A stretch of 64,000 nt of DNA from NCBI RefSeq assembly GCF_021491375.1, contig NZ_JAKEVY010000002.1, positions 124,001-188,000 on the forward strand. The letters run 5' to 3'. This document shows positions 35,331 through 44,856 of this stretch, one piece after another. The notes under the pieces were generated by a model. That model ran no database searches and had not been told where the DNA came from. It saw only the letters and a list, made by a program, of their open reading frames with translations. Origin of the DNA: Flavihumibacter fluminis. Its GTDB lineage: Bacteria > Bacteroidota > Bacteroidia > Chitinophagales > Chitinophagaceae. Every line of letters starts with the position of its first letter. The stretch's first letter is position 1. The translations under genes were made by a program, and so were the position numbers.

Positions 35331-37094
35331 CTGAAAACTGTAGTTGCCATATTATTCCTTGTACTGGCAGGATCGTACGCAGATGCACAGTATTATTTTC
35401 GAGGTGAGATAAGGGATGAAACCCAGAAGCCGCTTTCGAATGTAAAAATGACCATGCATTCTACGGGCTACCTCTTTTATTCCGGTGCTTCGGGAGGTTT
35501 TGGTATCACCTCTGCCAAAGCGGAGGACTCGGTTACACTAAGTCTCGACGGTTATAAAGTTTCCACCTTTCTTCTCAAAGGCAATAAGGAAAATAGCCTC
35601 GTTTTACCCCTACTGGTAAAGAAGGCATCCCAGCCTGAAAAAAGACTGATGTCGCTGGCCCGGGATATCAAGCCTGCCGAGCTGGCAAAATTCTCGGTAG
35701 GTGGTGAAACCTATAGCAGCCTGCGGGAGAACGATTATATGGAGGCGGCCAAATTCCCGACCATTGATTTCGCAGTGAATACGGATAAAGCTTCCTATAG
35801 TAATATTCGGCGTTTTATTAATATGGGTAGCACAGTGCCGCCGGATGCCGTGCGTATTGAAGAAATGCTGAATTATTTTGCCCTTGAGTATGAACAGCCA
35901 GAAGCTGGCCAGGATTTTTCTATCCGTACCAGTTTATCTGAGTGCCCCTGGCGGCCTGCCAATCAGCTCTTCTATGTGAAGCTTAGTGCCCGTAAACTGG
36001 ACATGGCCCAGGTTCCGCCCAGCAACCTGGTATTTCTGATTGATGTATCCGGTTCGATGGATATGCCCAATCGCCTGCCCCTTCTCAAAACAGCCTTTAA
36101 ACTGATGGTGAATAACCTTCGCCCGATTGATACCATTTCCATTGTGGTATATGGAGGCACAGTGGGAGTTTGGCTGCAGCCTACTTCGGGTGTTGAAAAA
36201 GAAAAGATTAATAAATCCATTGAAGAATTGTCTCCTGGCGGAAGCACGGCCGGCGAATCAGGTATACTGGCTGCTTACCGGCTGGCTGAAAGTACCTTTA
36301 TCCCCAATGGCAACAACAGGGTTGTTCTGGCAACCGATGGCGATTTCAATGTTGGGCAAACCTCAGAAGAAGCGCTGGAAAGGATGATTGTGCAACAACG
36401 ACAAAAAGGAATTTATCTCACCTGCCTCGGAGTAGGAATGGGCAACTATAAAGATTCCAAACTGGAAGTGCTGGCCAAAAAAGGCAATGGAAACTTTGCC
36501 TACCTGGATAATGAAAAGGAAGCTGAGAAAGTCCTTGTGAAAGAGCTTACCCAAACCATGTATTCTGTGGCGGATGATGCCTTGTTGCATGTGAGTTTTT
36601 ATCCCGCCAACGTGAAGAACTATCGACTGATCGGGTTTGATAATAAATTCAGTGCCTTATCAGCTGAAGGCGATGGCCTGCTCGAAGGGGGAGAAGTTGG
36701 TTCAGGACATACGCTGATGGCCATCTTTGAATTAACACCTGCAGAAAAGTATGATTCCAGTGCAGCACTGGCAAAAATAGAATTGAGTTATAAACACCCG
36801 AACGACAGTCTCCAACAAAAGCTGATCCGTGAAGTGACGGATAGCCGGATCCAGTCTTTTCAAACCCTTCCATACACGTATCGCATGGCTGCAGGTATTA
36901 CCCTCTTTGGATCAGTATTGAAAGAATCCAGGTTTGTAAAACCGGCTAATTTGCAGGATGTACTTACTATTATTAATCCCATCTCCAACCAGGACGACCT
37001 GGTGCAACAGGAACTGATTGCCCTGGTAGAGAAAGCGAAAAAGATCTATTATAAAGGGAAGGCTTCCAAGCTCAAGCCCAATTTGTTTTGGTGA
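35331..37094 (+). CDS. Secreted VWA-domain protein, YfbK-like, with probable non-ATG start
   Basis: The first ATG (35448) lies inside a domain. Reading the frame upstream to its stop at 35304-35306 reveals a signal peptide, KTVVAILFLVLAGSYADAQ, then YYFRGEIRDETQKPLSNV, a carboxypeptidase-regulatory-like opening. The only plausible initiators are CTG 35331 or ATT 35319; I chose CTG. The protein is then about 587 residues. YfbK-like region NDYMEAAKFPTIDFAVNTD precedes a von Willebrand A domain with the MIDAS motif FLIDVSGSMDMPNRL, then TDGDFNVGQ, and a C-terminal DUF3520-like region ending NLFW. Function is unknown. The 3' end overlaps the convergent cyclase gene by 46 bases. Confidence 0.85.
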   Translation: MKTVVAILFLVLAGSYADAQYYFRGEIRDETQKPLSNVKMTMHSTGYLFYSGASGGFGITSAKAEDSVTLSLDGYKVSTFLLKGNKENSLVLPLLVKKASQPEKRLMSLARDIKPAELAKFSVGGETYSSLRENDYMEAAKFPTIDFAVNTDKASYSNIRRFINMGSTVPPDAVRIEEMLNYFALEYEQPEAGQDFSIRTSLSECPWRPANQLFYVKLSARKLDMAQVPPSNLVFLIDVSGSMDMPNRLPLLKTAFKLMVNNLRPIDTISIVVYGGTVGVWLQPTSGVEKEKINKSIEELSPGGSTAGESGILAAYRLAESTFIPNGNNRVVLATDGDFNVGQTSEEALERMIVQQRQKGIYLTCLGVGMGNYKDSKLEVLAKKGNGNFAYLDNEKEAEKVLVKELTQTMYSVADDALLHVSFYPANVKNYRLIGFDNKFSALSAEGDGLLEGGEVGSGHTLMAIFELTPAEKYDSSAALAKIELSYKHPNDSLQQKLIREVTDSRIQSFQTLPYTYRMAAGITLFGSVLKESRFVKPANLQDVLTIINPISNQDDLVQQELIALVEKAKKIYYKGKASKLKPNLFW

Positions 37095-39031
37095 GTTGTT
37101 GGCTGAACAAAGTACATATCAATTTCTCCAATATTTTTTGCAGTAATTTTTCCTCTGTAGGTACATGGATAATCGCTTTTGATTAGCTCATATATATTTT
37201 CGGATACATTGACCTGTCCGGGTTCACCATTGCTTTCCATTCTGCTGGCAATATTTACCGTACTACCCCATATATCATAGGCGTATTTTGTTTTACCCAC
37301 AACACCTGCCACAACCGGACCCACATGGATGCCTACCCGAAGTTCCCAGGGTGCCAGATTCTTCTTTGCTCTTTGCTTGTTCCAGCTTTCCATATATTGA
37401 ATGATCTCAAAGGCAGCTGCTACAATTTTTTTGACATGATTGGGATCCGGACTAGGAATTCCTCCGGCACACATGTAAGAATCACCAATGGTTTTTATTT
37501 TCTCCAGCCGATATTTAGTAATGATATCATCAAAGGCTATAAAACATTCATTGAGTTCAGCAAGTAACTCCTGCGGAGAAAGTACATCCGCCATTTTGGT
37601 AAAGCTTTTGAAATCGGTAAAAAGAACTGAAACCTGCTCAAAATATTTAGGCGTTGCTACACCCTCTGTTTTTAATTCATTTGCTACTTCGGCAGGCAGG
37701 ATATTCAGGAGTAATTTTTCAATTTCTTCATTCTTTTTATCGAGAATGGCGTTCGTGCGGGCTTTCATCCTGTAGTTTCGGTAGAGCATTACAGCAAAAG
37801 CCACAATTACTAATAACCCAATTAAGGAGGCATTTTTAGCCAGCTTCTGCCGGTTAATTTCAAGTTCCTTTAATTGCTTGTCTCTGGTTAACAGATCAAT
37901 TTCGTTTTCCTTTTTTTCGATTTCAAAATTGAAGATCAGTCTTGATAGTCGCTGGTCTGCAGAAGCATTATAGATAGAGTCTTTGACACTGGAATACAGG
38001 TTTTGGTATTTTAAGGCATTTGTGAAATCTTTTTTCAGTTCATAGGATTTGGCAAGTCCCCCATAAATATTTTCCAGTTGATTAAATGAATTGGTTTCCC
38101 TCGCAAAAATTTCTGCCTGCTGGTAAGATGAAATGGCCGTTTGAAAAAAGCCCTGCTCCCGATAGGCATCAGCAAGTCCGATTAAAGACTCTGCCATCTC
38201 CAGTTTTGCATCGAGCTTTAATGTCATGTTATAGGCCTGCAAATGATACTCTATGGCTTTGTCCAGCTGGTTTTTTTTGAAATACAGGTTCCCCATTTTA
38301 TTCAGCGTATAGGACATGCTGATGCTGTCTGTAAAAGCTTTGAGTGCTTTGTCAAAATACACCATCGCTGTTTTCTCATCATTTCGGGTTGAATATATTT
38401 CTCCCAGGTTCGTAGCTGTAGTACCATAGGCATCCATATCGCCTAATTCTTCCAGCATAGGAAGTGCTTTTAGAAAATAATCCAGGGCTTTATCATGTGT
38501 TTCCGGATTATCATGGTAAACAGTTCCCAGGTTATTCAGGGCAATAGCCTCCCGTAACTTCAGTTTATTTTCTTCTGCAACTTTTAGCGAGCGTAAATAA
38601 TAATCCAGTGCCTTGATTTTATCACCCTGGTTATAATAAATAACACCGATATTACTCAGTACAGTTGACACGCCTGTCTTATCTCCAATACTGTCGTATG
38701 TAAGGTGGGCTTCTTCCCAATACTGAATGGCTTCCACATAGTTCCCCTGTACATAGCGAATATTGCCAAGGGTTTTAACTGCCATTGCAGCTCCTGCCAT
38801 ATAACCGGATTGCCGCGCGAGTTGGGCAGCCTCACTGGCATACTTAAAAGAGGAGTCGGCTGAGTTGCTCATGAACTCTCTGCTGATATTCAGTAAAGAC
38901 TCTACTCTTGCTGAATCGGTTTTTTGTAGCGAAAGGGATTTTTTAATGCTGTCAATAGTAGGCTGCTGCCCTTCTGTTTGTAAATAAAAAAACAGAATCG
39001 GCAGCAGCAGAAAACTATAGTGTACTCTCAT
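37049..39031 (-). CDS. Membrane-bound class III adenylate cyclase with periplasmic TPR sensor
   Basis: A 660-residue protein. A signal peptide (to about residue 21) is followed by about seven tetratricopeptide repeats (residues 40-340, for example YVEAIQYWEEAHLTYDSIGD) and a coiled linker. One membrane helix near 400-418 (ASLIGLLVIVAFAVMLY) leads to a class III cyclase domain (about 455-645). Catalytic residues are present: metal aspartates in VLFTDFKSF and TIGDSYMCAG, the adenine-specifying lysine in LEKIKTIGD with the paired aspartate in AYDIWGSTV, and Asn/Arg in NIASRME. It should make cAMP, not cGMP. It lies 24 bases after the giant T9SS gene and is likely co-transcribed with it. Confidence 0.88.
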   Translation of the reverse strand: MRVHYSFLLLPILFFYLQTEGQQPTIDSIKKSLSLQKTDSARVESLLNISREFMSNSADSSFKYASEAAQLARQSGYMAGAAMAVKTLGNIRYVQGNYVEAIQYWEEAHLTYDSIGDKTGVSTVLSNIGVIYYNQGDKIKALDYYLRSLKVAEENKLKLREAIALNNLGTVYHDNPETHDKALDYFLKALPMLEELGDMDAYGTTATNLGEIYSTRNDEKTAMVYFDKALKAFTDSISMSYTLNKMGNLYFKKNQLDKAIEYHLQAYNMTLKLDAKLEMAESLIGLADAYREQGFFQTAISSYQQAEIFARETNSFNQLENIYGGLAKSYELKKDFTNALKYQNLYSSVKDSIYNASADQRLSRLIFNFEIEKKENEIDLLTRDKQLKELEINRQKLAKNASLIGLLVIVAFAVMLYRNYRMKARTNAILDKKNEEIEKLLLNILPAEVANELKTEGVATPKYFEQVSVLFTDFKSFTKMADVLSPQELLAELNECFIAFDDIITKYRLEKIKTIGDSYMCAGGIPSPDPNHVKKIVAAAFEIIQYMESWNKQRAKKNLAPWELRVGIHVGPVVAGVVGKTKYAYDIWGSTVNIASRMESNGEPGQVNVSENIYELIKSDYPCTYRGKITAKNIGEIDMYFVQPTTHQNKLGLSLEAFPL

Positions 39032-39055
39032 GCAATTGGATTTCTTTCTATGATT

Positions 39056-42000
39056 TTATAGTTTGGTAAAGCGGAAAATTTTTCTGGTATTTTTCAGCTG
39101 GACATTCAATATGTACTGACCTGCCGGTAATTGCTGAATATTTAGTTGCCATTTATTTCCATACTGCCTCTGAGGCGCTGGAAGCACTTGTTGCTGACCT
39201 GACAGATGGAAAATCCTGAACTGACCCGGACCAATTGTTTCTGTCGTATTCAATTCAACTGTCAAATACTGACTGGATGGATTTGGATACACCCTGTCTG
39301 AAAGAATGATTGATTCATCCTGTGGTGATAGCCCTGATTCCGTATTAATACCAGATTTGCCCTTGCCAGTGCATTTTGATGAAGTTGAACTGGCTTCACT
39401 GGTCGCTGAAGCTTTTTGATTCACTTCAAAACTATAAACAATCCAGGTGAGCTTGTTGCCATCGAACAGTATTTCAAAAGTTCCGCCTCCAGGCAGGAAG
39501 AGTTCAGGTTGCTGACCTGAATAAGCCCCGCTCGCAGCGATTAGATTATCTGCTCCTATCGGAATGTAAATGGCAGCAGCATTGGCATTTTCATAAGCGA
39601 AATTTGCTTTGTAGCTAAAGCCATTGACAGGCGTTCTCAATTGTTCAACACATTTTAAGATGGGTTTTATCTTTTTAGTGGAATTGCTGAACGGATTTAC
39701 ATAAAGAGAATCTTTCTCATAGATGACAACAAAACTGGACGGAGCAGACAATACCATGGGGGATTGAACTTCAATCTTATATATACCCGGAGCTCCCCCG
39801 GAAGTATAAGCACTTCCAAATACAGGTTCCTGCACCACCAGGTTTTGCAGATTTTGCAGATCCGTTGCACTGAGTCCGCGGAACTGGTACGTGTATGTTG
39901 GTACCGGTGCGCCCTGATTCAGGATGATGCTGTCCGGATCCACACGCACTGTCAATGCCGTTACTGTCAGTTTACCAGGCGCATATTGGAGTTCGTAATT
40001 GCTGGGTTCTGTTAACGTAATGCCGGATGGAATCACTGAGTAAGTACCTCCTGGTACAAGTCCCGTTACCGGTTGCTGATTTTGATCCAATATGGCAAAA
40101 CCAAGTTCTCCCGACAGCACTTCAGACAATTGATCGTCGAATTGCAACCATTGTACAGTTGTATCGTAATTATTGTCCACTGTACCATATGGATAGGTTT
40201 TGTCAGAAACTCCAATTGTTAGTTTCGATTTGTTGATGGTTAGGTTAGCCGGTTCATACACCACTTCATAATTTTCCGACAACAGGGCTGCTGGAATAAT
40301 CTTATGCGTTCCTGCTGTTAAACCGGTTATGAGCGCGATGGATCTGTATTCTTCCAATACACCTTCTGCTTCTTCAATATCATTTTCATCAATAATCACT
40401 GCGATATTGTTTTTATTTCCCTCTCCGGAACCTTCATTGGAAACAATCGCAGAAGCATTGGTTAAGGTGCTTACAATACCTCTTAAACTAACGATTCCTC
40501 TAAGGCTTACAATTCCCCTTAAACTTACAATACCACGCAGGTTGGCTATACCTTCTGCAGCTTCCATGGTGATGATCGGATCTCCTCCAAGATATTGGGT
40601 TAGAGAGCCAGGAGCAAGATCCAATACGTTGGTTGTTTCGTATTGAGGCACCCCGCTAACAATACCCCGCAAACTCACAATGCCGCGCAGACTTACAATG
40701 CCACGCAAACTTACCAGGAAGCCCAAATCTTCCAGTCCGGCTAATTCATCCGTTGTCAACTGACTGCCATCCAGCAACGCACTGGCATCATTTACCAGGT
40801 ATTGCTCGTGAGTCGTTTTCAACGCATTTAGTACTGCCTGTTGCTGATCTGCAGGAATTACATGTGTTCCTTCAATCAACGAATACGTATAACCGAAATC
40901 TGCAATTTTCTGTCCATACTCAAGGGTTTTATCCTGTACTTCGATTTTGACTGGCAGCTTCGTTACACGCAATGTTCCATCCGGAGTACCTGGTGCAATA
41001 AAGGTTCCATCTTCACTTGTAGGCGGATACGTATATAGCTCTGTCAATGCCAGGTCTCCAGGATCTTCCAGATTGAGTACTTCCATTTTCGCCCTTATAA
41101 AATAAGGTGAATTGATAGGCGAAAACTGGGTCGCATTGGTCGTGAATTGCAGGTTGTCCAATCCGATAGATGCGGCAGTTATACCTAATTGTTCAATCGG
41201 TGTTCCATCAATGGATATAATGGCACGGAATTTATCAATGGGTATCGGCTCGCCGAATTTTTTAGTTGTATCTACTATTTCTATTGTGATCGTTTTCTTT
41301 TCAATTGATAACAAGGAGACAACTTCAGAACTTCCGCCATCCGTACCGGTTGCTGATATCGGTGGTGTATATACCTGCACTGTCGGATTTCCCAGGATGG
41401 CGCCTGGTTTAACTACAATAGTAGAGCTGTTCACGATGCTATATTGAGTAGCATCAATTGCCTCTGAACGGATGAGTACCTGGCTGGTTGGTCTGAAATA
41501 CGAACCGGTAATTGTGAATTCAAAATCAGGATCTGTTGGAACTGGTGCACCTGCTTCCTGGCTGAATTCAATCTTTTCCAACAATGGTACTGGCGCCGCA
41601 AAACTGCCTATGGCTGCAAGGGGCTGTACCAATCCGGCACCCGATTTTGCATCTGCTCCGGCTGTCTCAATATCCAATGCAGACGAGCGCATTAATTGTT
41701 TTAATGCAGCAGGAGATAGGGGAGTCGGACTAACAAATTTCTTACTGGCTTCCAATATCAAAGCAGCAGCTGCAGCGGCGTGTGGTGCAGCGGCAGATGT
41801 TCCAAAAAAGTTTATAAAACCATCACTGTCAAAATCATTTGATCCCAGAGGAACAGTAGTATTTACACCATTAGGAGCGCTAAAATCAGGCTTTGCACGA
41901 ATGACTCCATTTACCGGTGTACCTCCCAGTGAAGAGAAAACTTCTGTGCTTATTTGTCCGGCTATTGCTCCATTCGTTGGTTTGGTGTATCGAACCGCAG

Positions 42001-44650
42001 CTACTGTCATAGCCCCTGCTGCATTGGCCTGCCCAACAATGGTGCTGCTTCCTTCCTGGAACTCTTCTATGGTTGCTTCTCCTCTGAATATGATATATTT
42101 CAAATTGACAGGCGTATTACTTGCATTAGGAGCACTGCCAGCTTTGACAATCAAAATATTGGTAAAGGTGTTCGCCTCTGTATAAAATGGCATTACTTCA
42201 ATAGGATCTCCACCTATGTTATTGCGGTTGAAACCAAACAGCGTAGAGCCATTGTCATTTGTTAGGTAAATATCGAAATCATGCTGTGTTCCTGTTGCTT
42301 CCGGCCCGATGGAATACACATCATCCTGCCACTGGAGTACAATTGTATAAGTTCCCGGAACCAGCTTGATTCGCTGGAATATATCACCTGTTCCACTGAA
42401 ATCATGTGCCTCACCAATTATGCCGGCAGGAGCTGCAGTTGGTCTGAATGCCCGTTGGTAGGACTTATTCCCATAGTTCCCTGCAGCAGAAAAATAACTT
42501 ACACCTACTGCTGTTACCTGGTCAACCGCCTGTGCTACTTTTCCATCTTTGAAGAAGGGTTCTGTAATGAAGGTGATATCATCTACCATAATATCACACT
42601 GCGCAATGGATTGTAGTTCGAGAATGCCTTGCGCAAAATCACCCGGACTAATAAATCCGGTTCTGAAAGCCAGGCTGGCTGCAGGTGCCAGATCGTGAAT
42701 TATCTGCAGCATGGCTCTTCCTTCATCGGATCTTCTTCCGTAAGGAAATTCTTTTACTATTTCCACAGGTGTCTGAAAATTGGTGTTTTCAGGTCCTGGT
42801 AAATCACCATTCTGAACATCTGTTCGCGCCGGTCCTCCGTCTGGTGGATTCAGTGGCGTTGCTCCTGTTGTATTATAGCTGTCTGACAACACCCCGATTT
42901 TTACACCTGCTCCTGCCAACTGATAGGCAGCTCTTACCTGGTTGGTTGCTATAGAGGAATCACCCTGGCTGGAGGTCTGCCCAAAATCAGTAACTGGCGG
43001 ATAAACCGGTCGGCAGAAGTTGATTAGTTTTTCATCCAGACTTCTTCTGTTATCCTCATTGAAGCTGTTTAGTTTCTGAAGATTGCTGATAGGCATCCGG
43101 CCAGTTATGATATATTCATTACTGCCATTGGATATCAGGTTGTCAAGTCCATATGGAGAGCCGGCCTGCGTCAGCAAATCGAGCACGTACGCGCGTTTGC
43201 CTGCATACACAATGATCTCAACAAAAACGCCCTCATTTTGAATCAGGAATAAATCCTGGGTATTGGCACCCCCGCCAGGGTTTTTAGACAAAAAGTCCAA
43301 TTCCGATCCTATCAGATCCTCCACTTTTCCGGTAACCGGAGGCTGATACAAAGGACATACATCTGAATTGTCTTCCACCAACACATCATCTGTACTGCTG
43401 CATCCTGTTACAGGATCTGTAACCGTAAGCAAATAAACTCCGGTTGCTGCAACTGTGAGGCTGGAACTTGTTCCCAAAATGGTTCCCCCTGCATTCTTCC
43501 ATGTAAACAGGGCATTAGGAGTTTGCGTTCTTGCTGTAAGCGTAGCAGTTGGACTGCCTGCGCAGGACAGGGTAGTATTGGAACCTGCATCCGCAACGGG
43601 TGGTTCGGTGCAGGATTCCAGTGCAACATGATTTAATTCAACACTGCTGCCAATGGTTATTTTCTTTCCTGACCAGATGGCTCCCGTAATTTTTGAGATA
43701 CTGGATCCTGATCCGATCACTACATTACCATTAGGAACATAGATAGTACCAAACCATTGCGATACAGTACTGCCAGTACTCCCGTTACTCTGAATCCAGG
43801 CAGTTTGTTTGTCTTTGGAACTGGAGCCATTTCCCTGTGCTTCCGCATAGATACGGGCTGCAGATCCGGTTCCTTTTAAATCAACTGCCAGTTTTCCAAG
43901 ATCAACATCTCCCTCTATCAGTAATTTAAAAATGCCCGTGGTATTGGTTCCGAAATCAAAAATGAATTTGTTGAAATTGCCGGCGTTTCGGATTAGTTTA
44001 AAGGTATAGGTACCCGGACCGTTAAACGTGATGGTTTTATTACCGGTTAATTCAATTGCACCATATACACCCGGACTAATACTTCTGGTGTTGGTTATGG
44101 ATGTACCTGCAACATTTTGAATAGCTGCGGGGCTGGGCAACATAGGTAACACCGGTAGATCAGGTGTCTGCTGGCGCACCACACCATTGATCGGTTGCGG
44201 TCCTGTATAGTTGGTTCCAACCGGATGCGTAATAGTTCCAAGGATGGTTCCACCTCCCACAAAAATATTACCGGCTGCATCCAGGTTTCCAGTTACCTGT
44301 GAATTGGAACCCAGACTAATAGCCTGTGAATTATTGCCAATATTAGCAGCTGTTAAGTTGCCAATAACCGTATTGCTATTGGTTAACTGAATAATTGAAT
44401 TGGTGTGAATTGAGGAATTAATGGTAGCCGATCCGGTGGATCGTACCATACCATATCCACCAATCCTGCCAGATTTTAACTGATTGGCAGATCCGATTTC
44501 AATTCCGCAGGAGGTACAATTGGGCGCGCCACTAAATAAAAGGTACTCGTTTAGTTTTGTCTGTGCGTTTGTATAAGGTTGTATACATACGAAAATCACA
44601 GCGATCAGCAGCTGCCACCGCCGGAACAGTCGAGTGTCCATTTTTCTCAT
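39056..44650 (-). CDS. Giant T9SS-secreted subtilase-like multidomain protein with SLRGIV repeats and MBG domains
   Basis: About 1864 residues from ATG 44650 (an ATG at 44671 is also open); residue numbers here count from 44671. Order: signal peptide to near TNAQ; a beta-helix-like region of NSNTVIGNL-type repeats (40-350, perhaps DUF3494 or choice-of-anchor); a SprB/Ig-like module (355-440); a subtilase-like domain (about 580-980) with VLSDSYNTTG, DEGRAMLQIIHD, YFSAAGNYG and the serine motif GTSAAAPHAAA (about 957). Then comes an IPT-like module (about 1010-1100) and MBG-type modules (TIEIVDTTKKFG, IEVQDKTLEYGQ, IGVSDKTYPYG), with two hexapeptide arrays between them. The C-terminus is a T9SS type A sorting domain starting RVYPNPSSQYL. 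It is probably a surface or secreted peptidase or adhesin. Confidence 0.88.
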   Translation of the reverse strand: MRKMDTRLFRRWQLLIAVIFVCIQPYTNAQTKLNEYLLFSGAPNCTSCGIEIGSANQLKSGRIGGYGMVRSTGSATINSSIHTNSIIQLTNSNTVIGNLTAANIGNNSQAISLGSNSQVTGNLDAAGNIFVGGGTILGTITHPVGTNYTGPQPINGVVRQQTPDLPVLPMLPSPAAIQNVAGTSITNTRSISPGVYGAIELTGNKTITFNGPGTYTFKLIRNAGNFNKFIFDFGTNTTGIFKLLIEGDVDLGKLAVDLKGTGSAARIYAEAQGNGSSSKDKQTAWIQSNGSTGSTVSQWFGTIYVPNGNVVIGSGSSISKITGAIWSGKKITIGSSVELNHVALESCTEPPVADAGSNTTLSCAGSPTATLTARTQTPNALFTWKNAGGTILGTSSSLTVAATGVYLLTVTDPVTGCSSTDDVLVEDNSDVCPLYQPPVTGKVEDLIGSELDFLSKNPGGGANTQDLFLIQNEGVFVEIIVYAGKRAYVLDLLTQAGSPYGLDNLISNGSNEYIITGRMPISNLQKLNSFNEDNRRSLDEKLINFCRPVYPPVTDFGQTSSQGDSSIATNQVRAAYQLAGAGVKIGVLSDSYNTTGATPLNPPDGGPARTDVQNGDLPGPENTNFQTPVEIVKEFPYGRRSDEGRAMLQIIHDLAPAASLAFRTGFISPGDFAQGILELQSIAQCDIMVDDITFITEPFFKDGKVAQAVDQVTAVGVSYFSAAGNYGNKSYQRAFRPTAAPAGIIGEAHDFSGTGDIFQRIKLVPGTYTIVLQWQDDVYSIGPEATGTQHDFDIYLTNDNGSTLFGFNRNNIGGDPIEVMPFYTEANTFTNILIVKAGSAPNASNTPVNLKYIIFRGEATIEEFQEGSSTIVGQANAAGAMTVAAVRYTKPTNGAIAGQISTEVFSSLGGTPVNGVIRAKPDFSAPNGVNTTVPLGSNDFDSDGFINFFGTSAAAPHAAAAAALILEASKKFVSPTPLSPAALKQLMRSSALDIETAGADAKSGAGLVQPLAAIGSFAAPVPLLEKIEFSQEAGAPVPTDPDFEFTITGSYFRPTSQVLIRSEAIDATQYSIVNSSTIVVKPGAILGNPTVQVYTPPISATGTDGGSSEVVSLLSIEKKTITIEIVDTTKKFGEPIPIDKFRAIISIDGTPIEQLGITAASIGLDNLQFTTNATQFSPINSPYFIRAKMEVLNLEDPGDLALTELYTYPPTSEDGTFIAPGTPDGTLRVTKLPVKIEVQDKTLEYGQKIADFGYTYSLIEGTHVIPADQQQAVLNALKTTHEQYLVNDASALLDGSQLTTDELAGLEDLGFLVSLRGIVSLRGIVSLRGIVSGVPQYETTNVLDLAPGSLTQYLGGDPIITMEAAEGIANLRGIVSLRGIVSLRGIVSLRGIVSTLTNASAIVSNEGSGEGNKNNIAVIIDENDIEEAEGVLEEYRSIALITGLTAGTHKIIPAALLSENYEVVYEPANLTINKSKLTIGVSDKTYPYGTVDNNYDTTVQWLQFDDQLSEVLSGELGFAILDQNQQPVTGLVPGGTYSVIPSGITLTEPSNYELQYAPGKLTVTALTVRVDPDSIILNQGAPVPTYTYQFRGLSATDLQNLQNLVVQEPVFGSAYTSGGAPGIYKIEVQSPMVLSAPSSFVVIYEKDSLYVNPFSNSTKKIKPILKCVEQLRTPVNGFSYKANFAYENANAAAIYIPIGADNLIAASGAYSGQQPELFLPGGGTFEILFDGNKLTWIVYSFEVNQKASATSEASSTSSKCTGKGKSGINTESGLSPQDESIILSDRVYPNPSSQYLTVELNTTETIGPGQFRIFHLSGQQQVLPAPQRQYGNKWQLNIQQLPAGQYILNVQLKNTRKIFRFTKL
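40470..40541 (-). repeat. 18-bp tandem repeat encoding SLRGIV, array with four units
   Basis: Four consecutive 18-base units, each with a variant of CTTACAATACCWCKYARR on the plus strand, encode NLRGIV then three SLRGIV on the minus strand. Synonymous changes between units keep the hexapeptide constant, which points to selection on the protein. Confidence 0.9.
40655..40711 (-). repeat. 18-bp tandem repeat encoding SLRGIV, array with three units
   Basis: Three consecutive 18-base units encode SLRGIV SLRGIV SLRGIV, ending before SGVPQYE. Units differ mainly at third codon positions. This array is separated from the four-unit array by about 37 residues. Confidence 0.9.
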
Positions 44651-44652
44651 AG

Positions 44653-44664
44653 TCAAACGTTTGA
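44653..44664. promoter_or_regulatory. Perfect 12-bp palindrome resembling a LacI-type operator
   Basis: TCAAACGTTTGA is a perfect inverted repeat centred on CG and lies just upstream of the chosen start of the giant T9SS gene. Its core AAACGTTT equals that of the site at 14018-14031. It may be a real operator or chance, since it overlaps an alternative coding start. Confidence 0.3.
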
Positions 44665-44856
44665 GAACCAATCCAGGCAGCTTTGGGCTAAACCAGATCG
44701 ATTCTGTGTGATGGGGTTGAGATACTGTTAGGGGTACGTTTGATCAATGACAGGAAAAAGGATTTGTAGCAGTTTTTCTTAGTCGTTTAGCAGATTATTG
44801 GAAAGGTACATTTTTTACAAACGTTCTGCAAGGGGAAAAATACCCATTATCCCGGA

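Noticed and set aside
40470-40711. Considered as a CRISPR-like array
   Set aside because: Units are contiguous 18-mers without spacers and lie in frame inside a coding sequence, so they are a protein repeat.
41472-42185. 237-codon plus-strand frame inside the giant T9SS gene
   Set aside because: Antisense to the subtilase domain; its alanine- and proline-rich translation mirrors the coding strand and shows no domain.
44672-44856. Looked for a promoter of the giant T9SS gene in the gap after the cNMP gene
   Set aside because: No TAnnTTTG match was found on the minus strand, so transcription may read through from the cNMP operon or use another element.
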